A stretch of 64,000 bases of DNA from Aphanomyces cochlioides (taxonomy: Eukaryota; Oomycota; Saprolegniomycetes; Saprolegniales; Verrucalvaceae). The position numbers and the translations under genes were made by a program. The notes under the pieces are model-generated. The model searched no databases and was not told where the DNA came from. It saw only the letters and a list, made by a program, of their open reading frames with translations. The stretch lies in NCBI GenBank assembly GCA_019828595.1, contig JAHQRK010000014.1:868001-932000 (forward strand), written 5' to 3'. Below, in pieces: positions 35,101 to 46,091 of the stretch (the stretch's first letter is position 1; each line of letters opens with the position of its first letter).

Positions 35101-36558
35101 GCCAAGGAGCGAGCCGACGGCAGCATCGAACGGTCCAAGGCAAGGCTTGTCGTGCGAGGCTACTTACAGCGAAGTGTTTGCACCCGTCGTCAGGCTGGAA
35201 AGCCTGCGATCTCTGCTTGCGATTGCGAATGCTCTTGGTCTCAAGGCCCACCAGATGGACATCGACACTGCCTTCCTCAACGGAGTGTTGTCTGAACGCA
35301 TTTGAATCAGACTGCCTGATGGATTTCTCGACTACGTGTCATCGCTTGGTGCAGACGCGTCGAAGCTTGGTCTGTCCAACGACAACCCCTCCGACTTGAG
35401 TCTCGAACTCATCAAGAGCCTCTACGGGCTCAAGCAAGCGCCTCGTGAGTGGCACAAGGTGCTTGTGGAGTTTCTCAACTCCATTGGGTTCGAGAAGTCA
35501 CTGTCTGAGTCCTGCATCTACGTTCGCAAGGCGAAGGACCAGATGGCGATCGTGGCCATCTACGTCGACGACTTGGTGCTGCTGGCCAAGAACGACGACA
35601 CGATGGACGCACTGAAGGCTCAAGTCAAGGCTAGGTTTGCTTGCAAGGACATGGGTCCAATTCATTTTATCCTTGGACTGCGCATCCAGCGCGACGAAGC
35701 CACGATGACGATGAAGATCGACCAGCGTCTTAACGCTCTGAACATGCTGCGCCGATTTGGTTTGGATAAGTGCCACCCAGCTGACACGCCGATGAAAGCT
35801 CCGTTGTCCAGCGCCGACTGTCCACCCGACGGTGCTCCCAAGGACGACGACTTGCACTCCAAGTATCGACAAGGCGTTGGGTGCCTCATGTACCTCATGA
35901 TCGGCACTCTCAGTCGGCACTTGAACAACCCTGGCGTTGTCCACTACGAAGCGATGAAGAGGACGATGCGGTACATTGCAGGCACGCTGAACCATGGGTT
36001 GGTCTACACCGGCAGCAGCACTGTCCTCAGCGCCTTCTCCGACGCTGACTACGCCACCGACTCTGCGACAAGACGGTCTGTCACAGGTCACTGCACGTAC
36101 ATTGGTGCCAGCTTGGTCAGCTGGTGCTCCAACTCCCAACGCATCGTCGCGACGTCGACCACCGTGGCCGAATACATCGCCTTGGCACAGGCAACCCGTG
36201 AAGTGCTGTTCCAACGGTCTCTCCATCGACAATGCGGAAATCGACAGCGCCAAGCCACCGTTCTCTACGGCGACAACCAACCGGCCATCGCTGTTGCCAC
36301 CAACCCCGTCCACCATGCCAGGACCAAGCACATCGACGTGCGTTATCACTTTATTAGGGAGCGAATTAAACTCCAAGACATCCGCTTGGAATACGTTGCC
36401 TCTGAAGACAACGTCGCCGACATTTTCACCAAACCTCTTCCTCGAAGCCAGTTCCAACACGACTTGGCGTTCAAGTTAGGAAGACAACTTGGACGAACTC
36501 CGCTCAAGGCGTCCGTGCGTAAGTGTGATGCCCAAAGTGTCTGCAGAGTGCGGGGGAG
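32134..36558 (+). pseudogene. Copia Gag-Pol polyprotein with several lesions
   Basis: Segments in order: Gag (UBN2-type) ending in a zinc knuckle CTNCNASGHRDEKC at about 32971-33012; aspartic protease with WIIDSGATHHIC at about 33220; pre-integrase and integrase with LHIDNGGEF (frame 33736-35295); reverse transcriptase with TAFLNGVLSE, then YVDDLVLL at about 35560; RNase H with SDADYATD and an ADIFTKPL tail. Breaks: frameshifts near 33030, between 33440 and 33590, near 33765 and near 35160 (with loss of a few codons before SEVFAPVVRL), plus an in-frame TGA at 35303-35305. Long open stretches remain, so decay is fairly recent. It encoded copying and integration of the element. Confidence 0.9.
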
Positions 36559-36594
36559 TGTTGTTTTTCTAGCCTCCACTCCTGCATACTTTGG
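36559..36594 (+). repeat. Start of the 3' LTR
   Basis: Begins TG right after the purine tract; 36 bp identical to 31932-31967. Confidence 0.75.
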
Positions 36595-36952
36595 CCCTGC
36601 CCTATTAGTTTATAGAGTACCCAGTAGATTGAGTGGTAAGAGCCAGTAGATCTAGAAAATCTGGAAACCCCCACGAAGGTAAGCGTGGAGGGTCTACCAC
36701 TTTTTTACTTCCTTATCCTTAAACACGAGTCCTACTCTGTTTCCGTCCAACTCTTTCTTTGCCCCAAAGATGGGAGCGGGACATGCTTTCTATGAAAGCA
36801 TGCGGTAAGTCGAGGTAACACAAGGTACTGTATCACGTGTTTGACAAAGGTAACATGGCTTCACCATATCCCGTGCTAATTGGCTTGCGCCTGAATGGCT
36901 TAACTAAACAATAATCGCATCGTACGATTGCAATTTGTCGCGGCGGATTGAT
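36595..36952. other. Rest of the Copia 3' LTR and spacer
   Basis: Probably LTR sequence in its first part; contains GGTAAGCGTGGAGGG near 36680. No gene. Confidence 0.4.
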
Positions 36953-37131
36953 GACTCGAGTCCGAGGAAATCCCCGGCAGCGGGTGTGGGACACCCGCTT
37001 TGACCAAAAAAACACCCGCTTTCGGGGATTCCGGATAATTACCTAAAACAAGTATATCCGGATAAAATAAAAATACGGATAAGTTTGCAGTGTTGATTTG
37101 TGCGTGGGGCGGACCAGTTTTCAAGGTGACA

Positions 37132-39544
37132 ATGCCTTCCTATGTGTCTGAAGACTACTTGCTGGCAGCGGTCAAACACAAGCTCACAGCACCGCCCGCT
37201 GAGACAATCTATGGATTTGTCGTCGATGAAATAATCAATTCCGTGGAGAAGCACAATTTTGGGAGCTTAAGATATGTCAGGTCGGCTCTTGATCAACTCA
37301 GCCTAGAACAAGGCTTCCACGTGGCAAACAAATACCAAAGTGCGGCTGACGCTCGTTGGATATGCACTGCATCTCACTGCGAGTTCTTTGTGCGTGCGAA
37401 CAAGAAGAAGGACGGTTCGGTCATGATCACAGCCATGAATCTCATGCATAATCACCCTTTGTTTCAAGGAAAATCAGCAAGACATCACCCTGGGGTGACA
37501 CATGACACAGTACGTTGCACGTCTGTTTATGCTGTGTGTTTGGTGTACAAACCATATCGTCTGATATGAACTGTGTTTTACTGTTATCTTCTGTTATTTG
37601 CCGTTATTTACATATATGTTGTGCTTAATACATGTGCATTCTGATTCATTATAGTATTATGTGATCTAAATTGTGATTTAACTTGCGCAACAAGTAGATA
37701 TTGGAAACACTTCAAAAGTACACTGACAAATTTACCACAGACCCAAGACATCTCACGGGACAGTTTATCATCGACCTCTTTCAGCGGGAGCATGGATAAA
37801 TCATCTCAACTTCAAGTGCAAGCAGAGCAAAACGTGAATTGATCCGGTCCATGTATGGAAATGTTGACGCTTTGTTCGAGAAACTTGAACACTATTTGCA
37901 CCAAGTTGCCGATGCTAATCCTGGCTCACTCGCAGATGTCGAGAGACTTTGTGGTCATTTCTACAGAAGTGTTTTCATCCCGTCGTTTTGTATTTCCGCC
38001 TTTGTTTATTGCCAAAACGTCATTGCAATTGATGGTGTGTGCAAAATATATTATTTGTTTTCAAATCATTGGTAGGAACTCATCTCAAGGACCTAATGAA
38101 CACTAATGGAAAACTCCTCGTTGCTGCAGCAAAAGATCCAAATAATCACGTTATTGTGCTAGGTTCTGGTGATTTGGAGGCAATCTTACCTCTCGTAGGT
38201 ATAGCTATTGTCCCTGTCGAAAACGCCGTTCACTGGACATGGTTCTTGAAAAAATTGACGTGCTCAGGCATTCTTGGAGCGGACTCGGTTGTTATATCAG
38301 ATCGTCAAAAAGGTAAATAATACATGTTATATGTCGATATAGTCAAGTCAATATTGATGTTTTCTTTTGTGTACTGTTATGTACTGGCATTTCCTGATAT
38401 GTATGGGCACATTTTGCTGAATACAATGATGTGCTAGTATGTGTTGTTTGTTTTGTATTGTATTGTATATTACGTTTGAATACTTTACCATTATAGTTGA
38501 ATGACATATGCCAATACATATGTGCATGTAAACGAAGTGACTAATAAATTTTTTGTTAGGTTTAATTCAGGCGTGCTCCAATGTGTGCCCTGATGTACCT
38601 CACAGATATTGTATGCGTCACATAGTAGCAAACATAAACGCTCAGGGTGGACTGGGAATTCCTGACGACCAAGTTGCGACAATATACAAACTTGCCAGAT
38701 CCGACAGTGTCGAAACATTTGAGCGCATACACGAAAGACTTCGTTCGATGAATTCATGTATGCTATTGACTTTGTATGCTCAATCCGACAATTTGTTCAT
38801 AGATGCGGCGGAGAATTTGAGGCAAATCCCGCTAGAGCACTGGGTTACGTATGCATTTCCCCGTGCAACATTCGATAATGTAACATCTAACCTCGCCGAA
38901 TCCGCGAACAATAGGATTGGTGAAGAAGTTCGCAGTTCTGACGCTGTGACCTTGCATTTTTTGTACATGTTACACTTATTAAAGAATATCAACAAAAGAA
39001 GGTAGGACGCGAATGAATACATGTCACACTACTGTACTAGAGATGCTTGTTTATCTTGGCCTGACGACGGCCTTACTCCTGTGCAGCAAAAACTGCTCGG
39101 TGTCATGGACACGAAATCAAAAAAGATTGCAGTATGCTCGTCTGATATGATTGTGTTACCGTATTTTAGATTGAAGTAGTTAATCCTGGCAAAGCTTTCT
39201 TGACCATGTATTACGATCCTGAGACGACAAATCAGCACCTTTGGCGCCTTGTTGACCTGGACGCTAACACTTGCCAATGCCGCTTGTGGTTTGACAGAAA
39301 GATACCATGTATTCATGCTGTGGCATGTCTGAATTCAATAGGCATGGAACCTTTCACTTTGTACGACGAGAAATATTCCATTGCATCGTTCAGGGCTATT
39401 TACAGTGGCCATTTAACCCCGCTACCACCACAAAATTTGCTACGGAATACCCAGTCATTGGCCCCTGTGACTTGTGATCCGTCAAAATCCTCGACTAAGC
39501 CAGGCCCAAAGCCAAAGAGAAGGAAAAGATCCAAAGGAATGTGA
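37132..39544 (+). pseudogene. MULE transposase with SWIM finger, one stop codon
   Basis: Exons I can join: about 37132-37509, about 37697-38034, 38076-38312, 38560-39131 and 39170-39544. Introns 38035-38075 and 39132-39169 are short; 38313-38559 is 247 bp. N-terminal FLYWCH/WRKY-like region with C/H residues (WICTASHCEFF ... HNHPLF). The catalytic first Asp is in VIAIDG-THLK across an intron, the second in SDRQKGL, followed by HRYCMRHIVAN. C-terminal SWIM finger CQCRLWFDRKIPCIHAVA. An in-frame TAG at 39003-39005 interrupts an otherwise continuous frame. The first intron's borders are uncertain. DDE-type cut-and-paste nuclease by family. Confidence 0.85.
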
Positions 39545-40121
39545 ACAATGTTAGTTCCCATAACTGCATGTTCTGCATAATACATAAAGTGTCGTTTGAG
39601 ATAATTCAATGGCATACTCTAACGTTATAAATAGTAAATTAACCTCATGGTAATATATGTAATCAACAATCATGTTTAATAACGGTATATCACATTCGTT
39701 TACATTAAAATTGTGAAAAGTATGGAGTAACATTAAATGTTATATATAATATACTATTGCATTACATCTCAGTACACCCCACATATATATTATCAACTAT
39801 TAATATGTACTAACACATCCCTTACGTACTATTACATAAGGTGATATACGTGATGTAACATTACATATGTTGAATAACAGTACATCACCATGAATAATAT
39901 TTACTTCATTATATACCATTAAATCACGGTGATACCATTCTATCATGTTGTGAACTGTTAGATTTAATATTATACTTGCCATAAACATACATTACTAGTA
40001 TATAAAGTTTGTACTGGTATACAAGCATAGTAAATGATATCTACTGTGAGATATCTAAGAAAATACACAGTCGTCAAAGAATCAAAGAGGAAAATGTTCA
40101 TTAATCCAGTTATAAAAGACT

Positions 40122-40628
40122 CTAGCACTTACGAGCTTTCCCTTTTTCACGCGCTGGAACGGACGTTCTCTCGCTTCGTCGGGCAGGAACAGGTAGTTCA
40201 GTCGAATGTTCTTCTTCCGCAACTGAAGCTTCAGTGGCGTTGCGGCGACGTTGGTCCAGAACATCGTGTAAGATGTTTCCAACAGTTGCAACAGTGTCAA
40301 TGCCCAATCGATGGCACAACACAAGACCAAGTCGAACGCTCGTTTCCGCAAGAGCATGTTCGCGCTCTGCTTGGTCGAGGATGGCCTTCTCTTCGTCCGT
40401 CATGGTGGTGACACTCGCAGTGTTGCTCACTGCTGGGCTGCTTGTAGCGACATATTTGCATTGGCGGCGAGGTGGGGCGTCTGGATTGCCCTCATCGACC
40501 AAGTCGCCATACACTTCGCGACCGCCGTAGAACCAACGAACTTCCGGGTGTATCTTCATGACATATTTGGGAATTGGTTGTTCGAAAAGGGGCCAGTGTG
40601 AACGCATCCAGCAACACGGCACCACCAT
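40122..40628 (-). CDS. Hypothetical protein inside the MULE
   Basis: 168-codon frame, no homology recognised. Hydrophilic, with an acidic/Q-rich middle and a likely helix (KAILDQAEREHALAETSVRLG). It ends in a GTAAGT splice-donor-like site at about 40131-40126, so another exon toward lower coordinates is possible. Convergent with the transposase; its place within the terminal repeats suggests an accessory MULE protein or a captured gene. Function unknown. Confidence 0.45.
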   Translation of the reverse strand: MVVPCCWMRSHWPLFEQPIPKYVMKIHPEVRWFYGGREVYGDLVDEGNPDAPPRRQCKYVATSSPAVSNTASVTTMTDEEKAILDQAEREHALAETSVRLGLVLCHRLGIDTVATVGNILHDVLDQRRRNATEASVAEEEHSTELPVPARRSERTSVPAREKGKARKC

Positions 40629-40737
40629 CGACGCTTATGATTCTCCGTCACGCTCGACATCAGAACAAAACTGTATAAAAGCATTGTTGGTGTAAATAAT
40701 GTTAAATTATAGCCAATCTTGGTATGTTATGCTTTAC

Positions 40738-40893
40738 AGCCAATTATAGGTGCTCAAAATGAGTGGTGTCCAACTGCCTCATCTTTTTCAATCTCCGTTG
40801 GCTTATATTTTTATATGGTTGTATTTTAGCCAATTAGAAGTGCTTAAAAGATGTGCCATTCCAACTGCCTCATCTTTGACAATTGCTGTTGAT
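40738..40893. repeat. Subterminal tandem repeat of the MULE
   Basis: Two ~65-bp units, each AGCCAATTA-GTGCT-AAA ... CCAACTGCCTCATCTTT-CAAT--C-GTTG (about 40738-40805 and 40829-40893). Possible transposase-binding repeats. Confidence 0.6.
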
Positions 40894-41106
40894 TTTCATT
40901 GTCCGTTTTGTAAACTATGCGGAATCCCCCAGAGCGGGTGTTTTTTTGGTCAAAGCGGGTGTCTAACACCCGCTGCCGGGGAATTCCTCCTCGAGTCCAC
41001 GTCGTCGTCAACGTAAAGACGTTGACGTCATCCGTCGAATTAATCCACCGCGCGCCAGTCGTGCACCTAAGTATACAACATGGAAGCACGTTGGGATAGT
41101 TTGACA

Positions 41107-41682
41107 GAGAAATTATTTGAAAGCAACTGTGGTACAGTTGTTTTGTGCCGAAATACAGTTGTTTCGGAGAAGATGCAATATCCGGATAATTATCCGGATA
41201 TTTGACATGTAATTTCCTTGAATGAACATTGTGGTGAGAGAGCCTCGCACACCTCAAGATGCTCCATCATTCTATTGAGAGGGCATACAACTGCTCTCCG
41301 CGGAGGCTACGCATCTTGCATTCCGATACCACTGGCACCTACAACAGGTAGATGAATGGCAATTCGTGGAGCGCCAGTGGCATCAGAAGGGGTCCTGCTT
41401 TGCCTTCGATGAGATTTGCGCATCCTCTCACGGTGGACAGAGTGTGAAAGGGCGGATGACTCTTGGATATCGAGCTCGCACATCGCACAGATCTTTGTGG
41501 TCAGCTTCACTTGGTACGTCTTGGCCTTGGACGATTATTCCACCTTGAGGTGTGCGAGGCTCTCTCAACACAATGTTCATTCAAGGAAATTACATGTAAA
41601 TATCCGGATATTGCATCTTCTCCGTGACAATTGTATTTCGGCACAAAACAACTGTACCACAGTTGCTTTCAAATAATTTCTC
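41107..41682. mobile_element. MULE-type MITE with perfect 10-bp target duplication
   Basis: Terminal inverted repeats of about 145-155 bp starting GAGAAATTATTTG (left) with the complement at the right; TAGTTTGACA is duplicated at 41097-41106 and 41683-41692. Arms differ by an ATTATCCGGA-type indel and a few substitutions. The interior is non-coding. Long inverted repeats, a GAGA-start and a 9-11-bp duplication suit a Mutator-type origin. It lies about 80 bp upstream of START-FYVE paralogue 4. Confidence 0.9.
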
Positions 41683-41766
41683 TAGTTTGACATGCTAGAC
41701 AAAATAGCTCACGAGGCGCGTCATATGGCCACCTAGATGCGAGGCTGCCCATTTTGCATTTCCCAT

Positions 41767-43184
41767 ATGAAGTACAAGAAACTCAAGCTGCCAGTCCCAC
41801 CAGGCTTTTTCAGATGCCCGCCACTGGACGAGAAAGCTCGCGTGGTGTACACGCAACAAGGTCAACGAGCTCTAGAAGAACTCGTCGACAAGACGCAGCT
41901 CCACGGCGGTTCCATCGCATGGTCGTTTGACCATTCCGCGCGTGGTGTGTCAGTCTATCGCGGTGTGGATGCGTCCGTGCCGGTCTTCCTCCGAATGACT
42001 GAGATCCGAGGCACGTTGGCCGAAGCCGCCCATCTCATGAGCATCGGAAGCGACAACCAAGACTACTGCGCGTCGTACCAGGCAGACACGATTGTCGACG
42101 TGCAAACCCTCTACGTCCTGGCTGAACCCACACCAAAGCGTCTACATCACAGCACTGTCGTCAAGTGGCAAGCGCTTGAAACCAAGTTTATGTCGACGCG
42201 AGACGTTTGCGTCCTTCAGGTACACCCTTGTCCATGCCGTTGTGGAGCCAAACAATGTTGTAGTGCCAAGACGATGTGATGGTTCAGGGCACGCCAGGCT
42301 TTGCTCGGTGCGTCCAATCGGTCGACATGCCATTCGCATGCCCAGACCTTGAAAGACCGTTTGGCCTTGTTCGAGCGCAGGTGATCCTCGGCGGCGATGT
42401 CTTCTTGAAGAGCCCTCGGCCTGGATACATCACAGTCTTTCGGTTATCGCACATCGACTTGCGGTCGGGTGGTTTACCAGCATGGGCGCATGGCATCCTT
42501 GGAAAATCGCACCTGACCAAAGATGTCCAAGCTGTTGATATGCAACTTCGCCAGCAGCGCATCAACCACTCTGCCTTCCTGCCCATGAAGGCGCTCGTGC
42601 CGCTGCATACTCGAACGCACTGCGCGTTGTGCCGGAATAGATTTTCCGCGCTGGCCAACAAGACACATTGCCGGAAATGCGGTGAAGTTGTGTGCGATAA
42701 ATGCCACCAAATGTGGCAAGTCTCGGATGGACCCGCGGCGCTGCGGTCTCAAACGTATTGCGTATGTACAACCTGCTCGTCCATGCCGTTGCCGGATGCG
42801 ATGATGCTGCCGTCGACGGGCGTCCTGCTCGTGGAAACTGTGTCCGTGCGATCGATGGGGATCAACCTCGAAGATCCATTTGCCAAGTCAGAGACGCAGT
42901 CCAACAGGACGCTCTCCATACAAGAAGCGGACGACTTGCTCTTGTCAAATCCTCGCTTCCCGGTCTATTTTCAAAGTTCACGATGCGGAAGCGAAGACGA
43001 TATCCCCATCATGATGTCCAACCACACAGACTACATCGTTGATCTCGCTGAGCTCCCAAGGCCAGCCTCGCCACGCCATATTTTATTTGAGCAACTCGGT
43101 GGTGTCCTCCACAAGCCAGACGGGCAAGACAACGATGAAATCCTGTCAAATGTTGCCGACGCCGACGATGAAGCGTGGAAATAA
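41767..43184 (+). CDS. START-like/FYVE-related protein, paralogue 4
   Basis: Exons 41767-42219 and 42264-43184 with a 44-bp intron; 457 residues. An upstream in-frame ATG at 41737 is less likely because the family starts KLKLPVPPGFFRCPPL. START-like domain about residues 1-225; FYVE-related finger about 270-320 (CALC, CRKC, CDKC, CTTC) with a THCRKCGE core closer to the canonical motif. The long acidic tail ends near NVADADDEAWK. A MITE inserted just upstream may alter its expression. Role inferred: lipid or endosomal membrane association. Confidence 0.9.
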
Positions 43185-44685
43185 TGCAGACGACAGTCAT
43201 TAGTATTAAGCTTAACGATTGAAGTGCCTTGCTATAATGTTGAGAATTACCATGGAACACAAGCTACGGAGTATGAATATGCTCTCGTTCTCATGCCCAA
43301 CGCCTCAATTCCTAAAAAGACTAGCTAGCGTGTTCTACATCTGCGTCGTGAACATTTTGTAGATGCTGACAGCCGTGTTTCCTCTCGTCACAGTGGCAAC
43401 AATGAGGGATTGACAGCGGTGGCGGAATGAATTTGTAATTCTGGCGGTTCTGTGGGGGACAACAGCCCTCTTGGAAGTTGCAGTGTCAGGATGTCTTGCG
43501 CTTGAAACGCTGTGACGAACTTGGGTGTGTCCACTGACGTATCTACCTCCAATGGATGTTTGGGAAGAGCTGGTCGCAGTTAGTCATCACGTGGGAAAAG
43601 TTTGCTATCTTTTGGGTTGTAGCTTGTCGTAAATTGTGTGGAGAACACTGGGGCAAGTCCCCCCCCACACGTCCATATTGGTACCCTCAGCGAAATCCCA
43701 TTATCCCCATGATTAAGCCTGCAATTATACAAACGACAACACGTTGGAGTAGATGCTACCAGTCAATCCTTTGAATCCCCTTAAGAGCTTAACCTCAAGG
43801 TTAATGTATAAGAAAACCTATATCATTTTATACTTTGGAGTCCTTTTCCTCTATAATATGATATTTTCTGGCACGATCTTGACATGCAAATGTCTCGAGG
43901 CCGCGTGGTTGTCGTGCGGTTGTGACTTTCTCGCTGCGAGCCACGGAAGGTCTAAAAGATCCACCGTTTTAGATGTCTCGTCACGTCGATATGGTCTGTA
44001 ACAACAGTCTTTCCGTGTACTTTCCTCGCTACAATCGACCTCGAGCGATTGCACTGCTATCTTGAATCTCCAAGTGGGCAAACTTCGACAATCAGTGACA
44101 AGTCCGTCGTCGTGGAGAAGGCGACCACCTCTGGTGTCAATTCCAAGGCCAGTCCAAGCTTCTACCGCTCACAAAAACGACAATGCGATTGAAAAGAAGC
44201 CACAATCCAAGGCGTGACGCCTCTTGCTTTTTCTATTGCTCGTCGGGAGCGGCAGTGTTGCCCTGTAGAGTATCCGCTCGACTTGGCCCCGTCGTTGTCG
44301 TCGTTCATTCCACCGTAAACCTTCCAACTGTCGTGACATTGCGCTCGGTGTCCAGCCGCGAACACTTTCACTTATGGGGACTCCACATGACCTCCATCTG
44401 GTTTGTCCATTACAACCGCAACCTAGAAGTTGGGTATATTTTTAAAAAGTTGTCGCGTGCCACGCCGCCGTGCGCGGCACATTGCCGTGTTTCCACGAGA
44501 AACCCACGGCTTTCCATGGTCTAGATCGCTCCAAGTCTATATTAATGAGCAGTCTTGGCAGTCCCAAAGCTTGACGGTGCTGCATGTGCAAGGAATGACC
44601 AAAGTTGATCGCACCACGTGGTGTGTCGGTTAGGATACAAACTGGATGGGAATGGCTCACGGATTGTCAAATCGACTTTTGACCT
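43185..44685. other. Intergenic between paralogues 4 and 5
   Basis: 1.5 kb. A small palindrome TTAACCTCAAGGTTAA is at about 43788. No frame resembles a known family. Confidence 0.5.
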
Positions 44686-46091
44686 ATGGCAACCCATCGG
44701 AAACTCAAGTTGCCGCTCCCGTGTGGCTTCTTCTCCTGTCCGCCGCTCTGCCCGGAAGCTCGCAACGGGTATATTCATCAAGGCCAGCAAGCACTCTTCG
44801 AGCTAGTCGAGCGGACACGACTCCGCGGCGGTCCGATCGAATGGACTTTTGTCCGCGAATCTCATGGGGTGAGTGTGTATCGAGGAGTGGATCCAGTGAA
44901 GGGAGATATGCTGTACCTTCGGACGACAGAAATCCAAGCCTCACTTAAAGAAGCGGCGCAGCTCTTTGGCGCTGGCACGAACGGACGCGACTACTGCGCG
45001 ACGTACGGCAAAGATCAAACGCTTGACATTGCCAGCTTGTACACGCTGGCCAAACCCACGCCAGAGCATCCCCACAACACAATCCTGATTAAATGGATCG
45101 CAATCAACCTCAAAGTGGCCAAGCGGGATTTCTGCTACATCAAGGTATGGAGAGATTTTGTCGCGGCAGTTTGTCAGGATCGTTCTCGTAGTACCAAGAT
45201 GATTTTACGGTCGACAATGTCCAAGGGTTTGGTCGATGCTTTCGGTCGATTGAACTTCCCAGTGTCTGCCCCAACTTTGAAAAGCTGCTTGGCCTTGTGC
45301 GCGGCCACATTGTCCTGAGCGGGGAAATCTTCCTCAAGAGCAACCGCAGCGGGTACCTGACCTTTTGCCAATTATACCAGAACGACATGAAGACCAACTT
45401 TGCAACAGAAGCGTTCCTGCAATGGTATTCACGGATAGCGCTGCTGAAGAAGGTCAGTGATGTCGAGACGCACCTCCGCCAAGAGCGTATCAACCATTCG
45501 TTTCACATTCTTCCGATTGATCAACTCGTACCGCGTGCATCTCGCACAAAGTGTTCCGTTTGTACACACCGCTTCACGCCGCTTTCCAAGAAGGAGAACT
45601 GCCGTCAGTGCGGTGAAGTCGTATGTCGGAGCTGTAGCCAAGTATGGCACATTCCCCAAATGCCCATTCCCCTACGTGTCTGCACAATCTGCACATCCAG
45701 TGACGACGCGAGGAGTACGTTGGATTCGTCCGACACTTACGAGGGGGAATCCCCTTTCGACCCTGCCTGGCTTGAAGACGAAGTTGGCCGGCCTAGCCCC
45801 GCGATCCAAGTCCTTCTCGAGTCGGGGCGATGTATTTCCTTTGGATACAGCCAAGAAACCACGCCACAAGGAACGACGCCACAATGCCAAGACACAATTC
45901 AGGATGGTACTGAATATGGTTCCAGCATTGCCGAGCTCGACATTGAGTACTTGAAGGCGTCGGCGTCCAAGCAACAATTGCGAGAGCTGTACCACCAACT
46001 CCGCGAATTAAACTTGGACGACCTGGACGCTGCATCTGATGCTGCGACGGTCGCCGATGCAAACGATGTCGCAATCGATTTCAGCGACTGA
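44686..46091 (+). CDS. START-like/FYVE-related protein, paralogue 5
   Basis: Exons 44686-45144 and 45192-46091 with a 47-bp intron; 452 residues. N-terminal signature KLPLPCGFFSCPPL, START-like domain to about residue 230, FYVE-related finger about 275-322 (CSVC, CRQC, CRSC, CTIC) with ENCRQCGEVVC. The acidic C-terminus ends in a leucine-rich stretch and DAATVADANDVAI. The exon 2 start YQDDFTVDNVQGFGR matches paralogues 1-3, which confirms the splice. Function known only by domain analogy. Confidence 0.9.

Larger units (their letters stand above)
31932..36594 (+). mobile_element. Copia-type LTR retrotransposon, degenerate
   Basis: Gag, protease, integrase, reverse transcriptase and RNase H occur in Copia order. 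A 36-bp direct repeat beginning TGTTGTTTTTCTAGCC stands at both sides (31932-31967 and 36559-36594). The right copy directly follows a polypurine tract (GCGGGGGAG), as a 3' LTR should. The two copies diverge immediately after 36 bp, so one LTR has been replaced or rearranged. The right border of the 3' LTR was not found. Confidence 0.8.
36953..40997 (+). mobile_element. Mutator-like element (MULE) with ~80-bp terminal inverted repeats
   Basis: 36953-37035 and 40918-40997 are inverted copies: GACTCGAG..., CCCCGGCAGCGGGTGT, ACACCCGCTTTGACC and AAAAACACCCGCT occur in both. Each repeat contains its own hairpin (AGCGGGTGT/ACACCCGCT). The interior has a MULE transposase on plus and a second frame on minus. 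No clear 8-9-bp target duplication was found at the borders I chose. Confidence 0.85.

Noticed and set aside
35498..36460. 320-codon minus frame
   Set aside because: Antisense of the Copia reverse transcriptase/RNase H, which shows YVDD and other family motifs on plus.
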